From the NCBI GenBank assembly GCA_963746825.1, contig CAVVCU010000007.1, positions 62,001-126,000 on the forward strand: a stretch of 64,000 nucleotides of DNA, written 5' to 3'. The stretch comes from JACVRW01 sp963746825 (lineage in GTDB: Bacteria; Actinomycetota; Thermoleophilia; Solirubrobacterales; Thermoleophilaceae). Positions 8,699-17,107 of this stretch are shown one piece after another. The notes beneath the pieces were generated by a model. It was not told the DNA's origin. It saw only the letters and a list, made by a program, of their open reading frames with translations, and searched no databases. Position 1 is the first letter of the stretch. The number at the start of each line of letters is the position of its first letter. The translations under genes were made by a program, and so were the position numbers.

Positions 8699-9760
8699 CT
8701 ACCAGCGCTTGGAGTAGCCGGTGGTCAGCTCCGCCCTGTTGTGTCTCCACTCGGGCTCCTTGTCGTACTCCCTCTTGATGTTGCGCTTGCGGAAGTAGCG
8801 CACCATCGGTCCGTAGGCGACCTTCGAGAAGTTCGACGCCATGTTGCCCCACTTGTCGGGCTCCATGAACGGCATGTACTTGTCGGGGAAGCCGGGCATC
8901 GTGCAGGCCATGCAGATGCCGCCCACGTTGGGACAGCCGCCGATGCCGTTCACCCAGCCGCGGACCGGCACGTTGCACTTGACCACCGGGCCCTTGCAGC
9001 CCAGCTTGACCAGGCAGCGGTTGTCCGAGCCGTACTCCGTTGCGAACTCGCCCTGCTCGGCGAAGCCGGCCCGGTTGCAGCCCTCGCGGACGGTGCGGCC
9101 GAAGAGCCACTTCGGGCGCAGCTGCTCGTCGAGCTCCGGAGCGGGCGCCAGCCCGGCGAGGTGGAGCGCCAGGTAGAGCAGCGTCTCGGTCATGTTGTCG
9201 GGCTGCGCGGGGCAGCCGGGGATGCAGACCACCGGCAGGCCGGCCTTCGACTTCCAGTTCCAGCCCAGGTAGTCGGGCACGCCCATGGCGCCGGTGGGAT
9301 TGTTCTTCATCGCCGGGATCCCGCCGTAGGTGGCGCACGTCCCGACCGCGACCACGGCGGCCGCCTTGGGGGCGAGGCGGTCGATCCACTCGTTGACCGT
9401 GATCGGCTGGCCGTTCTCGGGGTTGACGCCGAAGCCGGTCCAGTGGCCCTCCCCGTTGATGTTCTCGTTGCCGAGCGAGCCCTCGATCACGAGCACGAAC
9501 GGGTCGATGTCGCCGTTCTCGGCGTCGTACCACGCCTGGATGAACTCGTCGCCCACCTCGTAGGCGACCACGCCGTTGTGGACCACGACCTTCGGCATCC
9601 CGGGAATCGCCTGGGTGATGATGTCCTCCAGGCTGGGGTTCGTGGCCGACGTCATGGCCACGGAGTCGCCCTCGCACGATTGGCCCGAGGTCATCCACAA
9701 GACGTGGGCGGTCACCGCCTCGGTCTCCCTCTGTGCTGCGAATGCCTCGGTCGTCGCCAT
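8699..9760 (-). CDS. hhyS: Group 1h [NiFe] hydrogenase small subunit
   Basis: The 353-residue iron-sulfur subunit, ATG 9760 with GGGAG upstream. No Tat signal peptide is present, as in other group 1h enzymes. The proximal-cluster segment reads SGQSCEGDSVAM: the usual second Cys of CxxC is Asp, the hallmark 3Cys/1Asp ligation described for the actinobacterial-type enzyme of Ralstonia. Other ligands are GTCATYGG, CIPGCPAQPDN and the C-terminal CKGPVVKC...GGICMAC series. The Asp ligand is linked in the literature to oxygen insensitivity. Pairs with the large subunit immediately downstream. Confidence 0.97.
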   Translation of the reverse strand: MATTEAFAAQRETEAVTAHVLWMTSGQSCEGDSVAMTSATNPSLEDIITQAIPGMPKVVVHNGVVAYEVGDEFIQAWYDAENGDIDPFVLVIEGSLGNENINGEGHWTGFGVNPENGQPITVNEWIDRLAPKAAAVVAVGTCATYGGIPAMKNNPTGAMGVPDYLGWNWKSKAGLPVVCIPGCPAQPDNMTETLLYLALHLAGLAPAPELDEQLRPKWLFGRTVREGCNRAGFAEQGEFATEYGSDNRCLVKLGCKGPVVKCNVPVRGWVNGIGGCPNVGGICMACTMPGFPDKYMPFMEPDKWGNMASNFSKVAYGPMVRYFRKRNIKREYDKEPEWRHNRAELTTGYSKRW

Positions 9761-9779
9761 CAGCGCTCCCTTTCTTCGC

Positions 9780-10862
9780 TCAACAAATCCTCGGGAGTGG
9801 ATCGCCCACCAGCTGATCCATCACCCGCTTGCCGCCAAAGCTCGTCTCCATCAGCACCATGCCCGGAGGCTCGGTCTTCACCTCGCCGATCTCGGCCGCG
9901 CTCTCGCAGCCGGAAACCGAGCGCATGGCCTCGAGCGCGCGGTCGGCGGACTCCGGGGCCACGAAGGCGACGAGCTTGCCCTCGTTGGCCACGTACATCG
10001 GATCGATTCCCAAGATCTCTGACGCTCCGGCCACGGCCGGGTCGATCGGCACCGCGGACTCGCGCGCGATCATGGCCACTCCTGACGCCCGAGCGAGCTC
10101 GTTCATCACCGAGGCCACGCCTCCGCGTGTGGCGTCGCGCATGCAGCGCAGGTCCGGCCCGACCTCGTCGAGCAGGGTGTCCACGAGCGGCCACAGCGAG
10201 CGGGTATCGGACTCGATCGCGGCGTCCAGCTCGAACTCGCCGCGCGCCAGCATGATCGCCGTGCCGTGCTCGCCGATCGAGCCGGAGAGCAGGATGCGGT
10301 CGCCCGGCCGCAGGGCATCGGTGGCCATCCGCGCCCGCGGGTCGCGCACGCCGACGCCGGTGGTGCACACGTACATCTTGTCCGCGGCCCCGCGCTCCAC
10401 CACCTTGGTGTCGCCGGCCACGATCTGCACATCGGCCGCCTCGGCGGCCGCGGCGATCGCCTCCACCTCGGCCCTCAGCTCGTCCGCCTCGAGGCCCTCC
10501 TCGAGGATCAGCGACAGGCTGAGCGCGAGCGGCCGCGCACCGGACACGGCGAGGTCGTTGACCGTGCCGTTCACGGCCAGGTCGCCTATCGAGCCGCCCG
10601 GAAAGGTGATCGGCTTGACGACGAAGGAGTCGGTGGTCATGGCCAGCTCGACACCGTCGGCCAGCACGGCCCCCGCGTCGCCCATCGCCTCGAGCGCCCC
10701 CGACCCGAACGCCGGCACGAACAGGCCCTCGATCATCGTCTGGGTGGCCTTGCCGCCGGCGCCGTGCGACATGGTGATGCGCGCGTCGCGGAACTTCGCG
10801 CGCTTGCCGCGGGCGGTCTCGATGATGCCGAGGATCCGCTCCTCGCGATTCGAGACGGTCAC
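9780..10862 (-). CDS. hypE: Hydrogenase maturation protein HypE
   Basis: HypE dehydrates the thiocarbamate made by HypF to a thiocyanate on its C-terminal Cys, the source of the CN ligands. The protein (360 residues) ends in the required PRIC, with the terminal Cys as last residue. The ATP-binding N-terminal region shows ARITMSHGAGGKATQTMIEG, and GDTKVVERG and DATRGGVASVMNELA are typical of the PurM/HypE fold. GTG start at 10862 overlaps the hypD stop. It sits just upstream of hhyS, unlike the more common hypCDE-after-structural layout. Confidence 0.96.
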   Translation of the reverse strand: MTVSNREERILGIIETARGKRAKFRDARITMSHGAGGKATQTMIEGLFVPAFGSGALEAMGDAGAVLADGVELAMTTDSFVVKPITFPGGSIGDLAVNGTVNDLAVSGARPLALSLSLILEEGLEADELRAEVEAIAAAAEAADVQIVAGDTKVVERGAADKMYVCTTGVGVRDPRARMATDALRPGDRILLSGSIGEHGTAIMLARGEFELDAAIESDTRSLWPLVDTLLDEVGPDLRCMRDATRGGVASVMNELARASGVAMIARESAVPIDPAVAGASEILGIDPMYVANEGKLVAFVAPESADRALEAMRSVSGCESAAEIGEVKTEPPGMVLMETSFGGKRVMDQLVGDPLPRIC

Positions 10863-11974
10863 ACGACCTCCCGTTCGCGGGCGAAGCGGCCGTAGTTGTA
10901 GTAGGCCGCGCAGGCGCCCTCGGAGGACACCATGCAGGTGCCGATCGGGCGCTCCGGCGTGCACGCCGTGCCGAAGACCTTGCACTCCCAGGGCTTGATC
11001 ACGCCCTTGAGCACCTCACCGCACTGGCAGGCCTTCGGGTCGGCCACGCGGACGCCGGGCACGCTGAAGCGCAGCTCGGCGTCGAGGTCGGCGTACGCCT
11101 CGGAGAGCTTCAGCCCGCTCTGGGAGATGAAGCCGAGGCCGCGCCACTCGAAGTGCGGGCGCAGCTCGAACACCTCGCTCATCACCTCGAGCGCACGCCC
11201 GTTGCCCTCGTAGGGCACCACGCGCGAGTACTGGTTCTCCACCTCGCAGCGGCCCTCGGCCAGCTGGGCGAGGATCATGCGGATGGCCTGGAGCACGTCG
11301 AGCGGCTCGAATCCGGCCACCACGATCGGCTTGCCGTAATCGGCCGGTATGAACTCGAACGGGCGGGCCCCGACCACCGTCGACACGTGGCCCGGGCCGA
11401 CGAACCCGTCGAGTCGCAGGTCCGGCGAATCGAGCAGCGCGCGCAGCGGCGGCACGATGGTCACGTGGCTGCACATGCAGGAGAAGTTCGGCACGCCCTC
11501 CGCCTTCGCGCGCTTGAGCGTGAGCGCGGTGGAGGGCGCGGTGGTCTCGAAGCCGATGGCGAAGAACACGACCTCGCGGTCGGGGTTCTGCTTGGCGATC
11601 CGCAGCGCGTCGAGCGGCGAGTAGACCATGCGGATGTCCGCGCCCTCGGCCTTCGCGTCGAGCAGGCTGCCGTCCGAGCCCGGCACGCGCATCATGTCGC
11701 CGAAGCAGGTGAAGATCACCTCGGGGTTGCGCGCGATGGCTATCCCGTCGTCCACGCGGCCCATGGGGATCACGCACACCGGGCACCCGGGGCCGTGCAC
11801 GAGCTCGACGTTGGCGGGCAGCAGGTCGTCGATCCCGAACTTGTAGATCGAATGGGTGTGGCCTCCGCAGACCTCCATGAACTTGTAGTGGCGGCCGGGC
11901 TCGACCGCGGCGAGGATCTCAGTCGCGAGCACGCGGCCCAGGGCGGGATCGCGAAATTCGTCGACGAACCTCAT
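10859..11974 (-). CDS. hypD: Hydrogenase maturation protein HypD
   Basis: HypD is the [4Fe-4S] scaffold, together with HypC, on which Fe(CN)2CO is assembled. The 371-residue protein has all family motifs: FMEVCGGHTHSIYKFG, VHGPGCPVCV, FFAIGFETTAPSTA, and GFVGPGHVSTVVG. C-terminal Cys residues (CQCGEVLKG, CKVFGTACTP) match the cluster region. ATG 11974 overlaps the upstream TGA (ATGA). Confidence 0.97.
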   Translation of the reverse strand: MRFVDEFRDPALGRVLATEILAAVEPGRHYKFMEVCGGHTHSIYKFGIDDLLPANVELVHGPGCPVCVIPMGRVDDGIAIARNPEVIFTCFGDMMRVPGSDGSLLDAKAEGADIRMVYSPLDALRIAKQNPDREVVFFAIGFETTAPSTALTLKRAKAEGVPNFSCMCSHVTIVPPLRALLDSPDLRLDGFVGPGHVSTVVGARPFEFIPADYGKPIVVAGFEPLDVLQAIRMILAQLAEGRCEVENQYSRVVPYEGNGRALEVMSEVFELRPHFEWRGLGFISQSGLKLSEAYADLDAELRFSVPGVRVADPKACQCGEVLKGVIKPWECKVFGTACTPERPIGTCMVSSEGACAAYYNYGRFAREREVV

Positions 11975-12195
11975 GTCTCCAGGCCCACCAGCGCGACGCC
12001 GGCGTGAACCAGCAGCCGGTCGCCGGGCGCGACGGGCTCGACCAGCGCGATCTCGACCTCGCCCTTCGACCCGTCATCGGCGGCGCAGAGGGCGAGGCCG
12101 CTCTCCTCGTTCACACGCTCCACCTGCATCGGGATCCCCTCGTCGGAGCAGGTGATGCAGTGGTCGCCACATTCGTTTGAGCGCTGATCCGTCAC
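11971..12195 (-). CDS. Second HypC/HupF-family protein with Cys-rich N-terminus
   Basis: A 74-residue protein between hypC and hypD, coupled to both (GTGA start, ATGA end). It begins with NECGDHCITCSDEGIPMQVERV: the Cys before the Pro-Met in CSDEGIPM sits where HypC has its N-terminal MCLAIPGQ, and two further Cys precede it. The rest fits the HypC fold (VEPVAPGDRLLVHAGVALVGL). Actinobacterial hydrogenase operons often carry such a HupF-like copy beside a normal HypC. A chaperone role for the small metal centre or for a different client is inferred. Confidence 0.85.
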   Translation of the reverse strand: MTDQRSNECGDHCITCSDEGIPMQVERVNEESGLALCAADDGSKGEVEIALVEPVAPGDRLLVHAGVALVGLET

Positions 12196-12470
12196 TCGAT
12201 CACGCTCGCCTTGAGCTCCTCCAGCTCAGCCTCGTAGTCCTCGCCCATGCGCTCGAGCTGCGTCCGGGTCGCGATCGCCTCGTCCTCGTCGACGCGGGAC
12301 ATGGCGAAGCCGACGTGGATCAGCACCCAGTCGCCGGTGTCTACGCCGGTGCCGTCGTCGTCGAGCAGCCCGATGTTGATCGTGCGCTTGACTCCGGCGA
12401 CGTCGACCTGCGCAAGACGGTTCTCGCGGTCGACCACCTCGATGATCTGGCCTGGGATGGCCAGGCACAT
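12192..12470 (-). CDS. hypC: Hydrogenase assembly chaperone HypC
   Basis: First gene of the operon. The 92-residue protein starts MCLAIPGQIIEVVD, where Cys2 binds iron and contacts HypD and the immature large subunit. DTGDWVLIHVGFAMSRVDEDEA is the standard C-terminal part. ATG 12470 has GGAGGGG 8 bases upstream. It is divergent from the Crp-like regulator at 12581, so the 110-base intergenic region should hold the operon promoter. Confidence 0.97.
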   Translation of the reverse strand: MCLAIPGQIIEVVDRENRLAQVDVAGVKRTINIGLLDDDGTGVDTGDWVLIHVGFAMSRVDEDEAIATRTQLERMGEDYEAELEELKASVIE

Positions 12471-12580
12471 GACGGCTCCCCTCCAGGTAGCTCGGTCGCG
12501 ACCCTACCCCTCTGCGTATCCCCCCGCAAAGCCGCGAGGTTGAAGGGCAACGTTGATTTTCAACCCGTCGCCGAGGTACC
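12471..12580. promoter_or_regulatory. Divergent promoter region with TTGA/TCAA half-sites
   Basis: The region separates hypC from the Crp/Fnr-like gene. At 12552-12564 lies the inverted repeat GTTGA-TTT-TCAAC. A wider pair, GGTTGA (12538-12543) and TCAACC (12560-12565), surrounds it. Crp/Fnr regulators bind inverted TTGA- or GTGA-type half-sites, so this is a reasonable operator for the adjacent regulator. The spacing (3) differs from the FNR box (4), so the match is not canonical. Confidence 0.45.
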
Positions 12581-13378
12581 ATGTTTCGCGTTCAGGGAGA
12601 GAACGGTCTGTCTGGCAGGAATCATCACCGGGCCCCTCATCAAGGCGATCAGGAGGTGTGGGTTCGTCTGCTCGAGGTGGATCCAGAGTTGGGGCTCCGC
12701 GTACCGGCGTCGCAGATCCGCCGCGCCCGGAACGAGCTGCGAGCCCGCACGAGGGCCCTCCCCTGCGGGCGCTGGGAGGTGCCGAGCGACGACGGCGACC
12801 GGGGCCGCCTCGGCTTCCTGCTGATCGATGGGGTGCTCGCCCGCGACGTGATCCTGGCCGGCTCCACGTGCACGGAGCTGCTGGGCGAGGGCGACGTGCT
12901 CCAACCGTGGGTGGCCAAGGGGGAGGACGGGCTCGTGCGGTACCACGTGCTCTGGCACGTCCTCGCGCCCGTGCGGCTCGCGATCCTCGACGAGGAGTTC
13001 GCGAAGCGCCTCGCCGACTGGCCGCAGGTGATGCGCGCGCTGCTCGAGCGCGCCGTCAGGCGCACATCGCGCATGGCGGTCCACCAGGCGCTGCTCCACC
13101 TCTCGCCGGTCGAGACTCGCCTGCTCGTGCTCCTCTGGCACCTGGCCGACCGCTGGGGCCGGGTGACCCCCCAGGGCATCAGCATCGGCCTGCACATCTC
13201 GCACGAGCTCCTGGGCCAGCTGGTGGGGAGTCGCCGAGCGTCGGTCACCACCGCGCTGGGGCGGATCACCGACAGCGGGCTCGTGATGCGGCGGGAAGAC
13301 GGCAAGTGGCTCCTGCGCGGATCGCCGCCGGACGAGCTCGCCGGGATCCACTGGGAGCGACCGGTCGCTTCGGGGTAG
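12581..13378 (+). CDS. Crp/Fnr-family transcriptional regulator (likely hydrogenase regulator)
   Basis: A 265-residue regulator divergent from the hydrogenase operon. The N-terminal cyclic-nucleotide-binding-like half (GFLLIDGVLARDVILAGS, ELLGEGDVLQPW) lacks recognisable cAMP-contact residues. The C-terminal winged helix is LLVLLWHLADRWGRV and SHELLGQLVGSRRASVTTAL, the recognition helix having a normal Crp-type SRR/T pattern. ATG 12581 is used here, but the first ~25 residues look unconserved, and GTG 12656 (VWVRLLEVDPELG) may be the true start. Similar genes adjoin hhy clusters in other actinobacteria; activating the operon under starvation is inferred. Confidence 0.85.
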   Translation: MFRVQGENGLSGRNHHRAPHQGDQEVWVRLLEVDPELGLRVPASQIRRARNELRARTRALPCGRWEVPSDDGDRGRLGFLLIDGVLARDVILAGSTCTELLGEGDVLQPWVAKGEDGLVRYHVLWHVLAPVRLAILDEEFAKRLADWPQVMRALLERAVRRTSRMAVHQALLHLSPVETRLLVLLWHLADRWGRVTPQGISIGLHISHELLGQLVGSRRASVTTALGRITDSGLVMRREDGKWLLRGSPPDELAGIHWERPVASG

Positions 13379-13387
13379 CTTCCCCCT

Positions 13388-13726
13388 GTGCCCGTAGCCG
13401 TCGTCTTCAGATGCGAGATCTGCGGTTGCCGGCCCGGCCGCGAGACCCAGGTCCAGCTGGAGCACCAGCTATTGGACCTGCGGCACGGCGAGTACGTCGA
13501 CGCGGAGCCCGAGCGCTGGCTCGTGTGGCACGGCCGCGGGATCTACGGTGCCACCCGCTACTCCTGCGCGGATCACCGCGGCGAGCTGAAGGCGCTGCTT
13601 CGCGAGGAGTACGGGACGCTGGGCTGGCACCCGTGGGCCAAGGGCCCGCACCCGTGGCGGGGCCGGCGCGGCACGGACCGCGCGCGGGCCCTGCGGCGCC
13701 GAACCAACAGCGCCTTCGGTCCTTAG
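13388..13726 (+). CDS. Conserved hypothetical Cys/His protein
   Basis: A 112-residue protein starting at GTG 13388, ten bases after the regulator and probably co-transcribed. The N-terminus carries FRCEICGCRPG, with a further Cys-His pair at YSCADHRGELK, so a zinc site is possible. The C-terminus is Trp/Arg-rich (GWHPWAKGPHPWRGRRGTD). I do not recognise a named family. Its stop overlaps the convergent DUF1385 gene by four bases. Confidence 0.7.
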   Translation: MPVAVVFRCEICGCRPGRETQVQLEHQLLDLRHGEYVDAEPERWLVWHGRGIYGATRYSCADHRGELKALLREEYGTLGWHPWAKGPHPWRGRRGTDRARALRRRTNSAFGP

Positions 13727-14751
13727 GCGACGACCTCCATGCCGACCTTGTCCTCGTCGGACGCGGCGCGGGGGTTCTCGACGGCCAGGACGGCGTCGAG
13801 AGCGGCGATGGCCACCGCGAGCTGAGAGAGATCGGGCTCGCGGGTGGTCAGGCGCTGAAGCTGCATGCCCGGCCACATCAGGGCGCGCGCCCAGCGCCTG
13901 GTGCGGTTCTTGCCGAACCACTTGATCAGCTCGAAGGCCAGGCCGGCGACGATCGGAATGCCGACCACGCGTGAGATGAAGAGCCAGTGCCAGTCGAGCT
14001 TGCCGAGCGGCGCGAACACGACGATGGCCACGATCATCACCAGCAGCAGGAAGCTCGTCCCGCAGCGGGGGTGGAAGCGCGAGTAGCGCTGGGCGTTCTC
14101 GGGCGTCAGCGGCTCGCCCGCCTCGTAGCAGGAGATCGTCTTGTGCTCGGCGCCGTGGTACTGGAACACGCGCTGGAGATCGGGCATGCGCGAGATCAGC
14201 CAGAGGTAGGCCAGGAAGATCGAGATGCGCACGAGCTTCTCGATCACCACGAAGGCGATCGAGTTGGGGATGCTGTCGGCGAAGATGTTGGTGAGGCCCG
14301 CGGGCAGCAGGAAGAACAGCCCGACCGCGAACAGCATCGCGAAGATGATCGTGCCCACCCACGCGCCGCCGCCGATGTCCTGCTGCTTGCCCTCGTCGTC
14401 GGGCGGAACCTGCGCGTTGGCGGAGATGCCGAGCGCGCGGAAGCCGATCTTCAGCGACTCGCCGAGGGCCACCACCCCGCGCACGATCGGCAGGCGCAGC
14501 AGCCGGTGGCGCTTGGTCCAGGATACGAGCGGCTCCGAGATCACCTCGATCTCGCCCTTGGCCCCCTCCTTGGAGTCGGGACCGCCGCGTGCCAGCTGTT
14601 CCTCTGAGGGCTTGCGCACCGCCACCGCCCAGGTGGAGATGCCGCGCATCATCACGCCCTCGAGCACCGCCTGGCCGCCGATGGGGGCGTCCTTGGTCGC
14701 CTCACGCATGTGATCGGGCGCAGTGCCGTTGCTAGAGGCGGAGGTGCTCAC
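13723..14751 (-). CDS. DUF1385 integral membrane protein
   Basis: A 342-residue membrane protein with the family signature IGGQAVLEGVMMRG near the N-terminus and the later motif RVFQYHGAEHKTISCYEAGEPLT. Four to six membrane segments are visible (IIFAMLFAVGLFFLLPAGL, IFLAYLWLISR, LLLVMIVAIVVFAPLG, VVGIPIVAGLAFELI). DUF1385 proteins are widespread in Gram-positive bacteria and often lie close to rpmE, as here (15750). Biochemical function is not established. GTG start overlaps a small upstream frame (14748-14924). Confidence 0.9.
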   Translation of the reverse strand: MSTSASSNGTAPDHMREATKDAPIGGQAVLEGVMMRGISTWAVAVRKPSEEQLARGGPDSKEGAKGEIEVISEPLVSWTKRHRLLRLPIVRGVVALGESLKIGFRALGISANAQVPPDDEGKQQDIGGGAWVGTIIFAMLFAVGLFFLLPAGLTNIFADSIPNSIAFVVIEKLVRISIFLAYLWLISRMPDLQRVFQYHGAEHKTISCYEAGEPLTPENAQRYSRFHPRCGTSFLLLVMIVAIVVFAPLGKLDWHWLFISRVVGIPIVAGLAFELIKWFGKNRTRRWARALMWPGMQLQRLTTREPDLSQLAVAIAALDAVLAVENPRAASDEDKVGMEVVA

Positions 14752-14924
14752 TTCGTGGTTACCGCCGAGAGCACGGCCGATGGCCGGGCGAGCAAGCGGC
14801 GTGTCTCGCGCCGAACGCGGGCGCAGTCGATGCTGGAAGCATCGGCGAGTACCGCGGGGGGTGCGAGGCGCGGTGCTGGCCGCCCGGACGCGGCCGTGCT
14901 TGAGGTGGTGACCACTTCAGCCAT
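14748..14924 (-). CDS. Possible small leader protein upstream of DUF1385 gene
   Basis: A 58-residue frame from ATG 14924 to TGA 14748, whose stop overlaps the DUF1385 GTG start by four bases, the same arrangement used by true gene pairs here. The product is Ser/Thr/Ala/Arg-rich (TSSTAASGRPAPRLAP, RVRRETRRLLARPSA) with no family match that I know. No good ribosome-binding site is seen, so it may be chance. Confidence 0.35.
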   Translation of the reverse strand: MAEVVTTSSTAASGRPAPRLAPPAVLADASSIDCARVRRETRRLLARPSAVLSAVTTK

Positions 14925-14950
14925 GGTATCGGCGACTTATTGCGCTCCCC

Positions 14951-15706
14951 TTAGGGAAGCGGCAAGTCGGCGCACGCGACCTCTTGGACGTTGTCGTCCT
15001 CCGAGGACTCGGCCAGCACGCCGTCGGGATCGACGGCCGCCGTCACCGACGTCGTGCAGCGCGGGCCGCGGAAGCCGAGCACTCGGCTGACTCCGGCGGG
15101 CAGCATGCCCACCGTGACCGTGTCGACCACGTCACCGTCGACCGCGAGGCGCAGGGCCACTCCCGTGGCGGCCGCCACGCCATTGTTCTCGACCTCTACC
15201 CGATAGCGCAGGACGCCGGGGACGTTGGTCTCCGCAGCTCCCGCCAGCGAGGCGGTGAGGTTGGGCAGCTGCTCGAACTGGCGGCAGACCCGCGACCGCT
15301 GCTGTGCACGCGCCGTCAGCTTTCCCTCGGCCGAGTACCAGCGGTAGTTGACCTGCATGCGGTAGCTCGCCCCCTCCTGCAACCCGCGGACGGTCTGGCG
15401 GTAGCCGAAGGATCCGACGCCGGGCTTCGACTTCTGCCAGCGCGAGAGCCCGGGCGCAGCCAGCACCTCGTAGCCCCCGGCGCGTTTCTCGAGCAGGGTG
15501 AAGCGCATCCACATGCGCTCGCTGTCCTGCAAGCGCTTCATGCGGCCGTGGAAGGTCGCCGAGCCGGACTCGGGGGAGCAGTCGACCAGCTTGACCCCGG
15601 CCGGCGGGGCGGCCGGCGTGACCACTCCGCTCGCGGCAGGGGCCATCGCGACCGCCCCGAGGCCGGCCAGGAGAAACGCTGCTGCTGTCGCGAGCCTGCG
15701 AACCAC
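14951..15706 (-). CDS. Secreted protein with CARDB-like domain
   Basis: About 251 residues from GTG 15706, giving a classical signal peptide (VVRRLATAAAFLLAGLGAV then an Ala-rich cleavage region). Longer starts would run into rpmE. The mature N-terminal part is unassigned; the C-terminal ~100 residues resemble a CARDB adhesion module (PGVLRYRVEVENNGVAAATG, VTVGMLPAGVSRVLGF, AVDPDGVLAESSEDDNVQ), a fold common in extracellular actinobacterial proteins. Substrate or partner unknown. Confidence 0.75.
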   Translation of the reverse strand: MVRRLATAAAFLLAGLGAVAMAPAASGVVTPAAPPAGVKLVDCSPESGSATFHGRMKRLQDSERMWMRFTLLEKRAGGYEVLAAPGLSRWQKSKPGVGSFGYRQTVRGLQEGASYRMQVNYRWYSAEGKLTARAQQRSRVCRQFEQLPNLTASLAGAAETNVPGVLRYRVEVENNGVAAATGVALRLAVDGDVVDTVTVGMLPAGVSRVLGFRGPRCTTSVTAAVDPDGVLAESSEDDNVQEVACADLPLP

Positions 15707-15749
15707 GCCCCGAGAGAACAGTGGCGGGGCGCCCAAGTTGCGGTTCTGC

Positions 15750-15956
15750 TTAGCGCCCCGCGCGAGCGGCGCGGCGGCGGAAGCGCTCGACGCGGCCACC
15801 GGTGTCCACGAGCTTCTGGCGGCCCGTGTAGAAGGGGTGGCAGGCCGAGCAGATCTCGACGTTGAGATTGGGCTTGGTGGAGCGCGTCTCGAACTCGTTG
15901 CCGCAGGTGCAGCGAACGTGAGCGGCTACGTATTCGGGGTGAATGTCGGTCTTCAT
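15750..15956 (-). CDS. rpmE: Ribosomal protein bL31, zinc-binding type
   Basis: A 68-residue ribosomal protein starting MKTDIHPEYV at ATG 15956 with AAGGAG immediately upstream. It has the four zinc ligands of the C+ form (VRCTCGNEF and ICSACHPFYTGRQK). The C-terminus is Arg-rich. Zinc-type L31 can be replaced by a zinc-free paralogue in zinc-starved actinobacteria; no such copy is in the window. Confidence 0.97.
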   Translation of the reverse strand: MKTDIHPEYVAAHVRCTCGNEFETRSTKPNLNVEICSACHPFYTGRQKLVDTGGRVERFRRRAARAGR

Positions 15957-16016
15957 TGCTCCTTCGATTCTAGCCACGTCCGTCTAAACGTCCGGCCGCA
16001 CGTTTGCAATAGCCCG

Positions 16017-17107
16017 GTGGCCGAGCTCGCCGACTACGAACGCCGCTTTCGCCGCGCCGGCCTGCCGCTGTTCATCGAGGACTACTCCGCGCGCGAGGAC
16101 GTCTGGACGCGCGCCGCGCCGGTGCTGGTCCTGGTGGCCCTCGGGGAACTGCTGGGCGCGATACAGCTCGACTGGCCGGTGGCGGCCAACGTCGCCGCCT
16201 GGGTGGGCGGGCTGGTCATCTTGCTCGGCGCTTTCGGCCTGCTCAACCTCCTGCGAAAACGCCCCTTCCTGTCCCTTCCCGAGAACGTCGGGGCGGCGGA
16301 GCTGGCCGCCTTCGTCCTGGTCCCGGCGGCGCTGCCGCTGATATTCGGAGGCCAGTGGGGCAGCGCGCTGGTCACCGCCGGGGCCAACCTGCTCCTGCTC
16401 GCGGTGGCCTTCGGGCTGATCCGCTACGGGGTGCTGTCGATCCTGCGCTGGACGGGCCCGCGCCTGATCGACCAGCTCGACGCATCGGTCTCGGTCCTCT
16501 CGCGTGCCGTGCCGCTGCTGCTGGTGTTCGCCATGGTGCTGTTCATCAACACCGAGATGTGGCAGGTGTTCTCCACCATGCCGCGGGCCTTTTTGGCCTG
16601 TGTGGGCGCCCTGTTCGTGGCCGTCGGAACGGTCTTCGTCAGCGTGCAGCTGCCGCGCGAGGTCCGCGAGCTGGAGGAGGGGTCGGGGGCGAGGGCCCGC
16701 CGCTGGAGAAGCGCCAGCGCTTCAACGTCGGCCTGGTGATGTTCATCAGCCAGGCGCTCCAGATCCTGGTGGTGAGCCTCGCGGTAGCGATCTTCTTCGT
16801 GGTACTGGGAGCGCTCGCCGTCGGCCCCGAGGTGCGCGAGGCCTGGGGTGTGGCGAGCGAAAGCGTGGTGATCAGGCTGAACCTCTTCGGCGAGGAGATC
16901 GAGGTGACTGAGGCCCTGCTGCGCGTGTCAGGAGGCATTGCCGCCTTCGCCGGCCTCTACTACGCGATCGCGGTGCTCACCGACGCCACCTACCGCCAGG
17001 AGTTCCGCGACGAGCTCACCGAGGACATGGCGGGCAGCTTCAGCGCCCGGGCGGAGTACCTGCGCCTGCGCGCGAGCGTTGCCGCCCAGGAAGCTTCCGC
17101 GAGCTAG
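16017..17107 (+). CDS. Multi-pass membrane protein, frame broken near 16690
   Basis: A membrane protein of about 364 residues beginning at GTG 16017 (VAELADYERRFRRAGLPLF). The first frame gives six or seven hydrophobic segments up to EVRELEEG; the sequence then continues in another frame (EKRQRFNVGLVMFISQALQI) with two or three more segments. The break lies at the G-rich stretch around 16680-16700, and the span (3n+2) fits one missing base. The topology resembles the COG-type 'hypothetical integral membrane' proteins of actinobacteria; function unknown. The stop overlaps the convergent DUF1707 gene through a shared CTAG. Confidence 0.7.
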
